Source of the DNA: Betaproteobacteria bacterium
GTDB taxonomy: Bacteria > Pseudomonadota > Gammaproteobacteria > Burkholderiales > SG8-41
Assembly (NCBI GenBank): GCA_025356695.1
Contig: JANXSE010000377.1
Location: forward strand, 1 to 34,438
Direction of reading: 5' to 3'
DNA: 34,438 nt
Position numbers and translations under genes: made by a program. Under the pieces are notes generated by a model. That model saw nothing but the letters and a program-made list of their open reading frames with translations, ran no database searches and had not been told where the DNA came from. How positions within the stretch are numbered: position 1 is the stretch's first letter; every line of letters begins with the position of its first letter. Shown here piece after piece: positions 23,945-31,795 of this stretch.

Positions 23945-24409
23945 ATGATCGAAGTCAACGAACAGGTCTATGCGCCGGCAGCGCCGCAGACCGTGTGGGA
24001 ACTGCTGTCGAATCCCGAAGCGGTGGTCGGCTGCGTGCCGGGCGCCTCGCTCGGCGAACACCACGAAGACGGCACGTTCGACGCCGGCATCATGGTCAAG
24101 TTCGGCCCCGCCAAGGTCGCTTTCAAGGCGCGTGTCGGACTCGAACTCGATGCCCCGGCGATGACCGGCAATGTCAGTTCGCGCGGCAAGGATAATCAGG
24201 GTGGCACGCGCTTCAATGCGAAGATGACCTTCAAAGTGCTGCCGCAAACGGAGCCGCCAGGCTCGACCATCGATCTGAAAGCGGAAGTCGAGATTTCCGG
24301 CCGCCTGTCTTCGGTGGTCGAGGCCGGCGCCGGCATGGTGGTCAAGAAAATGACCGCGGATTTTTCCGAACGGCTGGCGGCGCGCTGCGCGGAATTGAAA
24401 ACGTCGTAA
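23945..24409 (+). CDS. SRPBCC/CoxG family protein
   Basis: 154 residues from ATG 23945; an in-frame ATG at 23894 would add 17 low-complexity residues. The START/Bet v1-like CoxG pattern is clear: VYAPAAPQTVWELLSNPEAV, VGCVPGASL, a FGPAKVAFKARVGLEL strand pair and the long C-terminal helix GAGMVVKKMTADFSERLAAR. CoxG (CO dehydrogenase subunit G) relatives help recruit or mature molybdenum hydroxylases, but many occur without any. No CoxL/M/S gene is present here. Its gene is 42 bp before the ThDP-enzyme gene and probably shares its transcript, which suggests a carrier or accessory role for a hydrophobic substrate of that enzyme. This role is inference. Confidence 0.88.
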   Translation: MIEVNEQVYAPAAPQTVWELLSNPEAVVGCVPGASLGEHHEDGTFDAGIMVKFGPAKVAFKARVGLELDAPAMTGNVSSRGKDNQGGTRFNAKMTFKVLPQTEPPGSTIDLKAEVEISGRLSSVVEAGAGMVVKKMTADFSERLAARCAELKTS

Positions 24410-24451
24410 ACGCACAAGAGAACTCAGGCAGCAAACAACGGGAGGAGCGCA

Positions 24452-26101
24452 ATGAAGGTGTATCAACGCATGGCCCGCGCATTCAGGGCCGAAGGTATTA
24501 CCCACACGTTCGGTATCATGGGCGACGGCAACATGTACTGGCTGAACGAGATGATCAAACTCGGTGCCACCGACGTCGAAGTCCGTCATGAAGGCGCCGG
24601 CCTCGGCATGGCCGACGGCTGGGCGCGCACCACGCGCCAGCCGTCCTGCGCCACCGCCACCTGCGGTCCGGGCGTATCGCAACTGGCCACCGCATTGATT
24701 ACCGCCTCGCGCGCGTCGTCACCGGTGGTCGCCTTCGTCGGTGAGCATCCGACCAACGACGATGAATACAACCAGCGCATGGAACAGGCGCCGTTCGCCG
24801 CGGCCTGTGAAACGCAGTTCGTGCGCCTCGCTTCTGCGGAAACCGCCGACGAGGTGGTGCGCAAGGCCTTCTATCTCGCCAAACTCAATTCGAAACCGGT
24901 GATGCTGAGCGCGCCGATGGACATCCAGCAGCAGGAGTTCGAGGACGACGATCCTTACGTCACCTCCGCCACGCTGATGCCGTCGCTGCAGATGCGGCCG
25001 GATCCGGACGTGGTCGAGCGCGCCGCCGACCGCCTGTCGAAGGCCAAACGTCCGATCATTCTGGTCGGTCGCGGTGCCATGTGGTCGGGCGCGGGCGAGG
25101 CGATCAAAAAACTCGCCGAGCGTTCCGGTGCGCTGATCATCACCACGCTGATGGTGAAGACCTGGCTTTCCGAGGATGATTTTCACCTGGGCGTGTCGGG
25201 CACCTATGCCACGAAAACGGCGATGCAACTGTGCGAAGAGGCAGACTGCGTGGTCGCCATTGGTGCGAGCCTCAACCGCTACACCACCGAGCATGGTTAC
25301 CTCTACGCCAACGCCAAATTCGTCCACATCGATTCCAAGCAGCACGTCATGCTGCACGGCACGACGGCCGCCGACCTCTATATGCAGGCGGATGCGAAGA
25401 TCGGCACCGAGGCGCTCGAAGGCGTGTTGGCCAAGCGCAAATTCAAACAGACCGGTTACCGCACCGGCGAAGTGCGCGAGCGTCTGGGCAACGCGTGGGA
25501 AGACCGTCACGAATTCGAACTCGAACCGAACACGGTCGATCCGCGCCAGACGGTGCTCGCACTCGACGAAGTGGTGCCCGACCACATCAGCCTGTTTACC
25601 GGCAGCGGCTGCACCGCCGGCTTCTCCAACATCATGTTCCGCCGCCGCCGCCCGGTGGTGATGCCCGGCCATTTCTACGGCTGCATCGGCCAGATGATGC
25701 CGGCGGCGATCGGCTCCGTGATGTCGGCGGGCAACAAGCCGGCGATGCTGGTCGATGGCGATGCCAGCATTCTCATGCACTTCAACGAATTCGACACCAT
25801 GATGCGGCACAAGGTGCCGCTGCTGATCGTGGTGCAGAACAACGAGATGCTCGGTGCCGAGTATTACAAACTCGACGCGCACAAGATGGACGCCATGACC
25901 TCGACCATCCCGACCCCCGACATGGGGGCGGTGGCGCGCGGTTTCGGCGGTCGCGGCGTGCTGGCGACGAACATTGAGCAGGTGCGCAAAGCCGCTGCAG
26001 AGTGGGCCGCCAACCCGGGGCCGATGGTGATTGACGTGCGCATCGCGCGCAGCGTCATTTCACTGCCGTATCGTCGCATCCACTACGGTCTGGACGAGTA
26101 A
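24452..26101 (+). CDS. Thiamine-diphosphate-dependent enzyme (acetolactate synthase-like)
   Basis: 549 residues, ATG preceded by GGGAGGAG. Three domains of the POX/AHAS family: Pyr domain (1-170) with the activating Glu47 in VRHEGAG and an FGIMGDGNMYW loop, a central domain (about 190-320) with PIILVGRGAMWSGA, and the PP domain with GDA at Gly436-Asp437 and Asn463/464 for Mg2+-ThDP, 26 residues apart as expected. Family members decarboxylate or ligate 2-oxo acids (acetolactate synthase, benzoylformate decarboxylase, oxalyl-CoA decarboxylase and others). The sequence is not close enough to any one for me to assign a substrate, and no small regulatory ilvH-like subunit is adjacent, which argues against branched-chain synthesis. 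It is paired with a CoxG-like protein. Confidence 0.9.
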   Translation: MKVYQRMARAFRAEGITHTFGIMGDGNMYWLNEMIKLGATDVEVRHEGAGLGMADGWARTTRQPSCATATCGPGVSQLATALITASRASSPVVAFVGEHPTNDDEYNQRMEQAPFAAACETQFVRLASAETADEVVRKAFYLAKLNSKPVMLSAPMDIQQQEFEDDDPYVTSATLMPSLQMRPDPDVVERAADRLSKAKRPIILVGRGAMWSGAGEAIKKLAERSGALIITTLMVKTWLSEDDFHLGVSGTYATKTAMQLCEEADCVVAIGASLNRYTTEHGYLYANAKFVHIDSKQHVMLHGTTAADLYMQADAKIGTEALEGVLAKRKFKQTGYRTGEVRERLGNAWEDRHEFELEPNTVDPRQTVLALDEVVPDHISLFTGSGCTAGFSNIMFRRRRPVVMPGHFYGCIGQMMPAAIGSVMSAGNKPAMLVDGDASILMHFNEFDTMMRHKVPLLIVVQNNEMLGAEYYKLDAHKMDAMTSTIPTPDMGAVARGFGGRGVLATNIEQVRKAAAEWAANPGPMVIDVRIARSVISLPYRRIHYGLDE

Positions 26102-26129
26102 TACTCGGGGCCATACGCAATAACGCAAC

Positions 26130-26163
26130 GCCGGAACGGGGCCTCACTCAACCCCGTCCCGGC
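26130..26163. terminator. Bidirectional hairpin between converging genes
   Basis: GCCGGAACGGGG at 26130-26141 pairs with CCCCGTCCCGGC at 26152-26163 over 12 bp with one A-C mismatch and a 10-base loop. It sits between the stops of the ThDP-enzyme gene (26101) and the DASS transporter gene (26181), where a shared terminator is expected. No T tract on either side. Confidence 0.6.
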
Positions 26164-26180
26164 TGCGCTCCCCTTGCAAT

Positions 26181-27611
26181 CTAGTAGAGGCCGAGCATTT
26201 TCCAGTAGATGCCGCCGATGCCGAGCCAGATCACGATGTTGATCAGGCTCACCAGAAAGCCGATGGCCCACCAGCGTTTGAGCGAGACGTAACCGCTGCC
26301 GAAATACACCGGCGCTGGTCCGCCCGCATAGTGGGTGAGGCTCACGCACAGGCTCGAGAAGAAGGCCAGCAGCAGCGCGGCGAACAGCGGCGGTGCGCCG
26401 ACGGCGACGGCCACCGTCAGCATCGGTGCATAGAGTGCAACGGTGTGCGCCGTGAGGCTGGCGAACAGGTAGCCGCTGTAGGTGTAGAGCAGCACGATCA
26501 CCACCAGCGCCGGCAGCCATTCCATGCCCGTGACATTGGTCGAGACGTAACCGGCGAACCATTTGAACATGCCGAGTTTTGACAGCATGGTCGCCATGCC
26601 AACGAGGCCGCCGAACCAGATCAGGGTGTCCCAGCCGGTGCGTTCGCCCAGCACATCGTCCCAGGTGATGGTGCCGAAGAGCAGCATCAGGCCCAGACCG
26701 AGCAGCGCGACGACGGTTGCTTCAAGGTGCGTGATCGAGCCGGTCATCCACAACACCAGTGCCAGCGCGAAGGTGCACAGTACCACCAGTTCGTCGCGAC
26801 TGATCCCGCCCATTGTCGCGAGTTCGTCGCGTGCGAGCTGCGCCGCCTGCGGCGTTTCGCGGATTTCGGGGCGGTCGATCAGGTAAATCACGTAAGTCAC
26901 CACCAGCAGCGAGAGCAGGCCCGGCACGATGCCGGCCAGTGCCCAGGTGCCCCAGGTCAGTTCGACGTTGACGGTTTTTTTCGCCAGCTCGACGATCATC
27001 GGATTGGCCGCCATTGCGGTGAGGAACATCGCACAGTTGATGCCGTGCGCCTGATAGGTGGTCAAGTGAATGAAACGCCCGATCCTGCCGGCCGTCGGCC
27101 CCGGTTCCGAATCGAACGCACTGGAGAGCGAGCGCACGATCGGAAACAACACGCCGCCGGTGCGTGCCGCACCTGACGGAATGCCCGGTGCCAGCACCAG
27201 ATCGCTGGCCGCCAGCGCGTAGGCGAGCCCCAGTGTCTTGTGACCGAAGGCGCGGATGAACCAGTAGGCAACGCGACGGCCGAGGCCGGTCTTGGCGAAG
27301 GCCCGCGCAAAGATGAAGGCGACGAAGATCAGCCACACCGTGCCGTTCGAGAAACCGTTCAGCGCGTCGCCCACCGACAGCGTTTCGGACAGCATGGTCG
27401 TCGTCATGCCTATCAATACGATCGCACCCATCGGCAAGGGCTGCAGGATCAGGCCGAGGATGGTCGAGACGAAGATGGCGAACAGATGCCATGCTTTGTG
27501 GTCGATGCCGGTCGGGATCGGCGAAAACCAGATGGCGACGCCGACGAGAACCAGCGCGATGAACCGCAGGATGCGCTGGTTTTTACTCAGGCTTGCATTC
27601 GAGGTACTCAT
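26181..27611 (-). CDS. DASS (SLC13/CitT-type) anion transporter
   Basis: 476 residues from ATG 27611; the frame is open to 27668 but the upstream ATG lacks context. At least eleven hydrophobic stretches span the protein. VSTILGLILQPLPMGAIVLI and SNGTVWLIFVAFIFARAFAK match the divalent anion:Na+ symporter family (2-oxoglutarate/malate translocator, CitT, YflS). The second ligand motif SLTHYAGGPAPVYFG is intact, but the first, normally SNT, reads SGA at 146-148 in PGIPSGAARTGG, which may alter Na+ or substrate binding. It would import dicarboxylates or similar acids across the inner membrane. An FNR-like box lies 115-128 bases upstream of the ATG. Preceded on the same strand by a Bug receptor gene. 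Confidence 0.92.
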   Translation of the reverse strand: MSTSNASLSKNQRILRFIALVLVGVAIWFSPIPTGIDHKAWHLFAIFVSTILGLILQPLPMGAIVLIGMTTTMLSETLSVGDALNGFSNGTVWLIFVAFIFARAFAKTGLGRRVAYWFIRAFGHKTLGLAYALAASDLVLAPGIPSGAARTGGVLFPIVRSLSSAFDSEPGPTAGRIGRFIHLTTYQAHGINCAMFLTAMAANPMIVELAKKTVNVELTWGTWALAGIVPGLLSLLVVTYVIYLIDRPEIRETPQAAQLARDELATMGGISRDELVVLCTFALALVLWMTGSITHLEATVVALLGLGLMLLFGTITWDDVLGERTGWDTLIWFGGLVGMATMLSKLGMFKWFAGYVSTNVTGMEWLPALVVIVLLYTYSGYLFASLTAHTVALYAPMLTVAVAVGAPPLFAALLLAFFSSLCVSLTHYAGGPAPVYFGSGYVSLKRWWAIGFLVSLINIVIWLGIGGIYWKMLGLY

Positions 27612-27725
27612 GATGGACCCCCATGGAAATCCGTTGCGGATTTCGTGGCATGGCGCGACCGCGCTCATGTCTGCGCGAAACCCTGCTCATGGGATTCATG
27701 CTGCTACCGGTGTTACAGTGCAGTG

Positions 27726-27739
27726 TTGATCTGCGTCAA
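27726..27739 (-). promoter_or_regulatory. FNR/ANR-like box upstream of the DASS transporter gene
   Basis: On the minus strand the site reads TTGAC-GCAG-ATCAA (on the plus strand TTGAT-CTGC-GTCAA), differing from TTGAT-N4-ATCAA at one base. Its nearest edge is 115 bases upstream of the transporter ATG and it is 29 bp after the receptor stop. I see no strong -10 at the exact class II distance (the best, ATGAAT at 27698-27693, is about 6 bases too far). The box is seen; regulation is inferred. Confidence 0.45.
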
Positions 27740-27768
27740 GCGGCGGCGGCGGGGGAGTGTTGCCGGGC

Positions 27769-28761
27769 CTATTGAATGCGTACGTTAATGCTTTTGATCA
27801 ACTTTTCGAGTCGCGCGTAGTCGGCGTTGAACTTGAGGCGCAATTCTTCGGGCGACATCGGCGGTGCCGGTTCCGAACCGTCGGCGGCCAGCGCCTTGAC
27901 GGTTTCCGCAGAGTTGACACCTTTGCGCACCACCGCATTGATGGCGCGCACGATGTGCGGCGGCGTGCCGGCGGGAGCGAGCAGGTTGTAGCTGTTGCCC
28001 CAGTCGAAGCCGGCGTAGCCGCTCTCGGCGACGGTCGGCAGATCGGGCAGGTTGGGTACGCGGCGCAGCCCCGAGGTGGCAATGGCGCGCAGACGGCCGC
28101 TGCGGATATGTTGTGTCGCCGACACCGTGCTGGCGAACATCAACTGCACCTGGTTGCCCATCACCTCGACGAGTGCGGCGCCGGCACTTTTGTACGGCAC
28201 GTGCACGATGTCGGTGCCGCTGAGCAATTTGAAATGTTCCATTGCCAGATGACCGGTGGTGCCCAAGCCCTGTGAGCCGTAGGCCAGCGCACCGGATTTT
28301 GCTTTGGCGTAATCAACCAGTTCGCGAACCGATTTCACCGGGATGGACGGCGTGACAACCAGCGCGAAGTTCTGCGAACAGATTTGCACGATCGGAATGA
28401 AGGCTTTGCGGATATCGTAGGCGGCGCGACCGAGCACGCCGTTCAACATCAGCGTTTCGGAGGCGCCGAGCAGGGTGTAACCGTCGGGCGGGGCAGCGGC
28501 CGCCATGTCCATGCCGATCACGGTGCCGCCGCCGGGCCGGTTGTCGACAATCACCGACTGGTTCCAGCCCTCGGCGATTTTCTGTGCGCCGAGGCGCGTC
28601 ATCAGATCGAGTCCGCCGCCGGGCCCGATGCCAACGATGACGCGGATCGGGCGCAATGGGTAATCGGCGGGTTTTTCCTGTGCGTGCAACGGTGCCGCAG
28701 CGCTCAGTAATGCGATGGCAGGCAGCGTGCGCAGGAAACGCTTGCTGTAGCGGATGTGCAT
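27769..28761 (-). CDS. Bug/TctC-family solute receptor 5
   Basis: 330 residues from ATG 28761. The signal peptide runs to PLHAQEK. The mature part opens YPLRPIRVIVGIGPGGGLDL with an intact PGGGLD loop, then NQSVIVDNRPGGGTVIG and AAPPDGYTLL. Its start is only 6 bp after the stop of the duplicated barrel-like gene at 28768, so both are in one minus-strand operon, perhaps extending from corA. The DASS transporter follows 157 bp later, separated by the FNR-like box. The receptor could serve a related carboxylate, but DASS carriers do not normally need a receptor. Confidence 0.93.
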   Translation of the reverse strand: MHIRYSKRFLRTLPAIALLSAAAPLHAQEKPADYPLRPIRVIVGIGPGGGLDLMTRLGAQKIAEGWNQSVIVDNRPGGGTVIGMDMAAAAPPDGYTLLGASETLMLNGVLGRAAYDIRKAFIPIVQICSQNFALVVTPSIPVKSVRELVDYAKAKSGALAYGSQGLGTTGHLAMEHFKLLSGTDIVHVPYKSAGAALVEVMGNQVQLMFASTVSATQHIRSGRLRAIATSGLRRVPNLPDLPTVAESGYAGFDWGNSYNLLAPAGTPPHIVRAINAVVRKGVNSAETVKALAADGSEPAPPMSPEELRLKFNADYARLEKLIKSINVRIQ

Positions 28762-28767
28762 GCTCGG

Positions 28768-29493
28768 CTAGTTCACCGGCGGCCAGAGGCGATAAGCGAC
28801 ATTCGCCGAACCGGGCGCGTGGATCAGCGAGCGGCGCAGGCTGTCGGTCCACGCTGCCATCGCCGGATCGGCATTCTCATAGGCGCGGAAATATTTTTCG
28901 CGCTCTTCCTTCGAGGTGAATTCGTAGAGCACGCCGTGTTTGGCCCAGCCGGCGACCGACACCATCTTGCGTACGCCGATGCAGCCGGGCGTGATTCCCA
29001 GCCCCGGCAGTCGGTTATGCGCGTACCAGGCCATGAGGCCGTCTTCATCCTGCACGCTGCGCGTATTGAAACTGCCGAGCTGGATGCAGGGGCCCAGTTC
29101 CGTGCCGCGCCTGCGTTGCGCGGCCGCCGGCCCGTCGACGCAGGCCTCTTCGGTGAAGATGTTGATGCGCGTCTCGCGGCGCTGCGCCAGCATGGCGCGG
29201 TCGGCGTCGGTGATGCTGCCGTCGCTGCGGCCCGGCGCCGGCGGCGCAAAGGCGTGCGCGGTTGCGGCGCCGAACAGCAGGATGTAGTCATTGCCGGTTG
29301 GCACGGCTTCGTCTGCGTACGACAATATTTTATGCACGGGGTCGGGCGTGCGCTCGCATTCGTAATGCGCCGCCCACAGCACACCGGGCTTTTGCAACTG
29401 GCGCGGCATGAAACTGCTGTGCAGCCAGTCGAGATGCGCGCCGCGGTCCTGTTCAGGCAGGTCGTACCAGGTGATGCAGAGGCTGCGGTCCAA
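28768..29493 (-). CDS. Unrecognised protein with two similar halves (EthD/ABM-like)
   Basis: 241 residues with a TTG start at 29493, preceded by GGGGAG at a 6-base spacing. The two halves share a pattern: Trp23, Pro30 and Pro36-Gly37 (DWLHSSFMPRQLQKPGVLW) match Trp156, Pro163 and Pro169-Gly170 (AWYAHNRLPGLGITPGCIG) with identical spacing, each followed by a strand and later a strand-helix such as HGVLYEFTSKEEREKYF. This is what a duplicated dimeric alpha/beta-barrel (EthD or antibiotic-monooxygenase-like) protein looks like. Such proteins bind or convert small aromatic compounds. No cofactor residue can be named. It is co-transcribed with Bug receptor 5. Confidence 0.68.
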   Translation of the reverse strand: MDRSLCITWYDLPEQDRGAHLDWLHSSFMPRQLQKPGVLWAAHYECERTPDPVHKILSYADEAVPTGNDYILLFGAATAHAFAPPAPGRSDGSITDADRAMLAQRRETRINIFTEEACVDGPAAAQRRRGTELGPCIQLGSFNTRSVQDEDGLMAWYAHNRLPGLGITPGCIGVRKMVSVAGWAKHGVLYEFTSKEEREKYFRAYENADPAMAAWTDSLRRSLIHAPGSANVAYRLWPPVN

Positions 29494-29535
29494 ACCGTTC
29501 TCCCCAGGGGTGCACGCGTGGTCGCGTGCACCGCA

Positions 29536-30504
29536 TTAAAGCCAGCCGGATTTGCGGAACTTGTAAAACAGATACAGGTCGATGACCGCCATGATGCCGA
29601 GTGCCAGCGGATATCCGAACGCCCACTTGAGTTCGGGCATGTGTTCGAAGTTCATGCCGTAGATGCCGGCGATCAGCGTCGGCACTGCGACCAGCGCGGC
29701 GCAGGCCGCAAGGCGCTTGGTGGTTTCATTTTCGGACACCGTGATCAGCGACAGGTTGACCGACAGCGCGGTGGTCACCATGTCGCGCAGCGAATCGATC
29801 GACTGGTTCAAACGCATCAGATGATCATAGACGTCGCGGTAATACTCCTGTGTGCTGCCGCACAATTGCGGCACGCGGCCGCCGTGCAGTTTGCCCACCC
29901 CTTCGAGCAGCGGACCGACGGCGTGTTTGAGCACCATCAGTTTTTGTTTCAACGCGTACATGTCCTCGATGTTGGCGCGTGCGGCGCCGCCGCTGAACAT
30001 GCGTTCTTCGAGGCGTTCGAGTTCGGTTTCGAGCGTGTCGACGATCGGGAAATAGCGGTCGACCACTGCATCCATCAGCGCGTAGAGCACAAAGCCGGCG
30101 CCGAGCTGCAGCAGTTCGGGTTCGCGTTCGCAGCGCGCGCGCACGTCGGTGAAACCTTTTTCCGCGCGGTTGCGCACCGACAGCACGTAGTTGGGGCCGG
30201 CGAAGATGTCGACCTCGCCGACCACCAGCTCGTCGTCGACGATTTCGATCACATGCAGCACGACGAACACCGAGTCGCCGTATTCCTCGACCTTCGGTCG
30301 CTGGTGGCCGTGGCTGGCGTCCTCGATGGCGAGTTCATGCAGGTTGAACTGTTCCTGCAGGCCCGCGAATTCTTCGGGCTCCGGATCTTTGAGTGCTACC
30401 CAGACGAAACATTCCGGCCGGCTGAGATAAGTGCCGATATCGGCGGGCGCGATGTGATCGGCGAGCCGTTTGCCGTCCTGATAGGCGAAGCAATTGACGA
30501 GCAT
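29536..30504 (-). CDS. corA: CorA-family Mg2+/Co2+ transporter
   Basis: 322 residues from ATG 30504, preceded by AGGAACC. The N-terminal two thirds (about 1-250) are the cytoplasmic funnel domain, including VLHVIEIVDDELVVGEVDIF. Two helices at the C-terminus follow: the first ends in YGMN, with the signature GMN at 283-285, then the loop FEHMPELKW, which carries the acidic residue and proline usual there, and the second helix LALGIMAVIDLYLFYKF, ending with a basic tail, RKSGWL. CorA forms a homopentameric Mg2+ channel in the inner membrane. It stands alone upstream of the barrel-like gene on the same strand and divergent from Bug receptor 6. A TATACT -10 is found upstream; no riboswitch-sized leader is present. 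Confidence 0.95.
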   Translation of the reverse strand: MLVNCFAYQDGKRLADHIAPADIGTYLSRPECFVWVALKDPEPEEFAGLQEQFNLHELAIEDASHGHQRPKVEEYGDSVFVVLHVIEIVDDELVVGEVDIFAGPNYVLSVRNRAEKGFTDVRARCEREPELLQLGAGFVLYALMDAVVDRYFPIVDTLETELERLEERMFSGGAARANIEDMYALKQKLMVLKHAVGPLLEGVGKLHGGRVPQLCGSTQEYYRDVYDHLMRLNQSIDSLRDMVTTALSVNLSLITVSENETTKRLAACAALVAVPTLIAGIYGMNFEHMPELKWAFGYPLALGIMAVIDLYLFYKFRKSGWL

Positions 30505-30556
30505 GTTGGTTCCTGACGACGTGGGATGCCGGGCGCACTACTGCGCCGGCACCGCG

Positions 30557-30562
30557 AGTATA
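30557..30562 (-). promoter_or_regulatory. Candidate -10 element for corA
   Basis: On the minus strand TATACT (five of six matches to TATAAT) lies 53 bases before the corA ATG. The -35 region is poor (ATGCTT at 17 bases), so the promoter call is weak. Confidence 0.35.
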
Positions 30563-30711
30563 AAGCCGCTGCCGCTCTAAAGCATTACAGTGCGATGAGT
30601 GTTTTTTCCGCGGCCGCTGCGGTTGTTGCGTTTGCGCTGTTGTTCCGGGCTGCTGACGGCGAAGCATTGTAAACTCAAAGCCTGAACGACCGACATCCGG
30701 GGAGGGGGCAG

Positions 30712-31689
30712 GTGGTTCCGTCAATCAAAGGTCTGACCTGCATTGTCGCTGCGCTCGGCGTGCTGTGCGCTGCGCCGGCACAGGCGCAGGGCGATTACCC
30801 GAACAAGCCGGTATTGCTGGTGATTTGCTTCGGCGCCGGTGGCGGGCTCGATGTGATCGGCCGCATCGTCGCCGATCGCCTGACGAAAAACCTCAATCGC
30901 CAGGTCGTCGTCGAGAACCGGCCCGGCGCCGGCGGCAATATTGGCACCGTTTCGGTGGTGAAAGCGCCGGCCGACGGCTACACGCTGCTGGAAACCACCA
31001 ACAGTTACAACATCAATCCTTTTCTTTACCGTAATCCGGGCTACGACCCGCGCCGCGATTTCACGCCGGTGATCGAGCTGACACGCGCGCCCTCGGTCAT
31101 CATCGTGCCTCCGAAATCAAACCTGCGCACGGTGAAGGAATTGATTGCCGCCGCGCGCGCCGCGCCGGGCAAACTCGTCTACGGCAGCGCCGGCAACGGT
31201 TCGCCAACCAACATCGCGATGGAACTGTTCAAATCCGCCGCCAACGTCGACATCACCCACGTGCCCTATAAAGTTGCGACGCAGGCCAACCAGGACGTGA
31301 TGGGTGGCCAGACACCGCTGGCGATGGCGGCGCTGCCCTCGGTGATCACGCAGATCCGCGGCGGGTTGCTGCATCCGGTGGCCCTGACGTCGGAAAAACG
31401 CTGGCCGTCGCTGCCCGAGGTGCCGACCGCCGCCGAGGGTGGTGTGGCCGACTATAGCCATCTGACCTGGATCGGTATCGTCGCGCCGGCCGGTACGCCG
31501 ACCGCCGTTGTGGCGCGCCTGAATCGCGAGATTGCCGCGGTGCTCGCCGTGCCCGAGGTGCGCGAACGTATTGCTGCTACCGGCGCGGAACCGGTCGGCA
31601 ACAGCGCCGCCGACTTCGCAGCGGTACTCGCCGCCGAATACGAAAGTACGGCGCGGCTCGCGCAGCGCATCAAATTCGAACTCGAATAG
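30712..31689 (+). CDS. Bug/TctC-family solute receptor 6
   Basis: 325 residues from GTG 30712, directly after the strong site GGGGAGGGGGCAG. The signal peptide ends at PAQAQG. The mature part opens YPNKPVLLVICFGAGGGLDV, so the usual V-P-F is replaced and an uncommon Cys stands in the first strand. It continues NRQVVVENRPGAGGNIG and KAPADGYTLL. It is 106 bp before the fused CoA-transferase gene and a second receptor follows that gene. A shared transcript and a shared acid substrate are plausible. Confidence 0.92.
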   Translation: MVPSIKGLTCIVAALGVLCAAPAQAQGDYPNKPVLLVICFGAGGGLDVIGRIVADRLTKNLNRQVVVENRPGAGGNIGTVSVVKAPADGYTLLETTNSYNINPFLYRNPGYDPRRDFTPVIELTRAPSVIIVPPKSNLRTVKELIAAARAAPGKLVYGSAGNGSPTNIAMELFKSAANVDITHVPYKVATQANQDVMGGQTPLAMAALPSVITQIRGGLLHPVALTSEKRWPSLPEVPTAAEGGVADYSHLTWIGIVAPAGTPTAVVARLNREIAAVLAVPEVRERIAATGAEPVGNSAADFAAVLAAEYESTARLAQRIKFELE

Positions 31690-31795
31690 GCGCGCCGCGG
31701 CGCCAGGCCAAGCCCTGTTATTATTAGGGTCTTGAGTCGAGGGCGCCGCAGAGCGCCGCGATCGAACGCTTTTCAATCAGGGAGAGAGATTCAGC

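Noticed and set aside
24719..25882. A 387-codon minus-strand frame within the ThDP-enzyme gene.
   Set aside because: Antisense of a strongly conserved gene; His/Arg/Val-rich shadow without motifs.
28756..30516. A 586-codon open frame on the plus strand.
   Set aside because: It is opposite corA and the barrel-like gene. Its composition (rich in His, Gln, Val, Arg) is typical of an antisense frame, and corA is unambiguous.
30505..30711. A Mg2+ riboswitch (M-box or mgtA type) before corA.
   Set aside because: The likely leader is only about 45 bases, too short for either type, and no conserved stems were seen.
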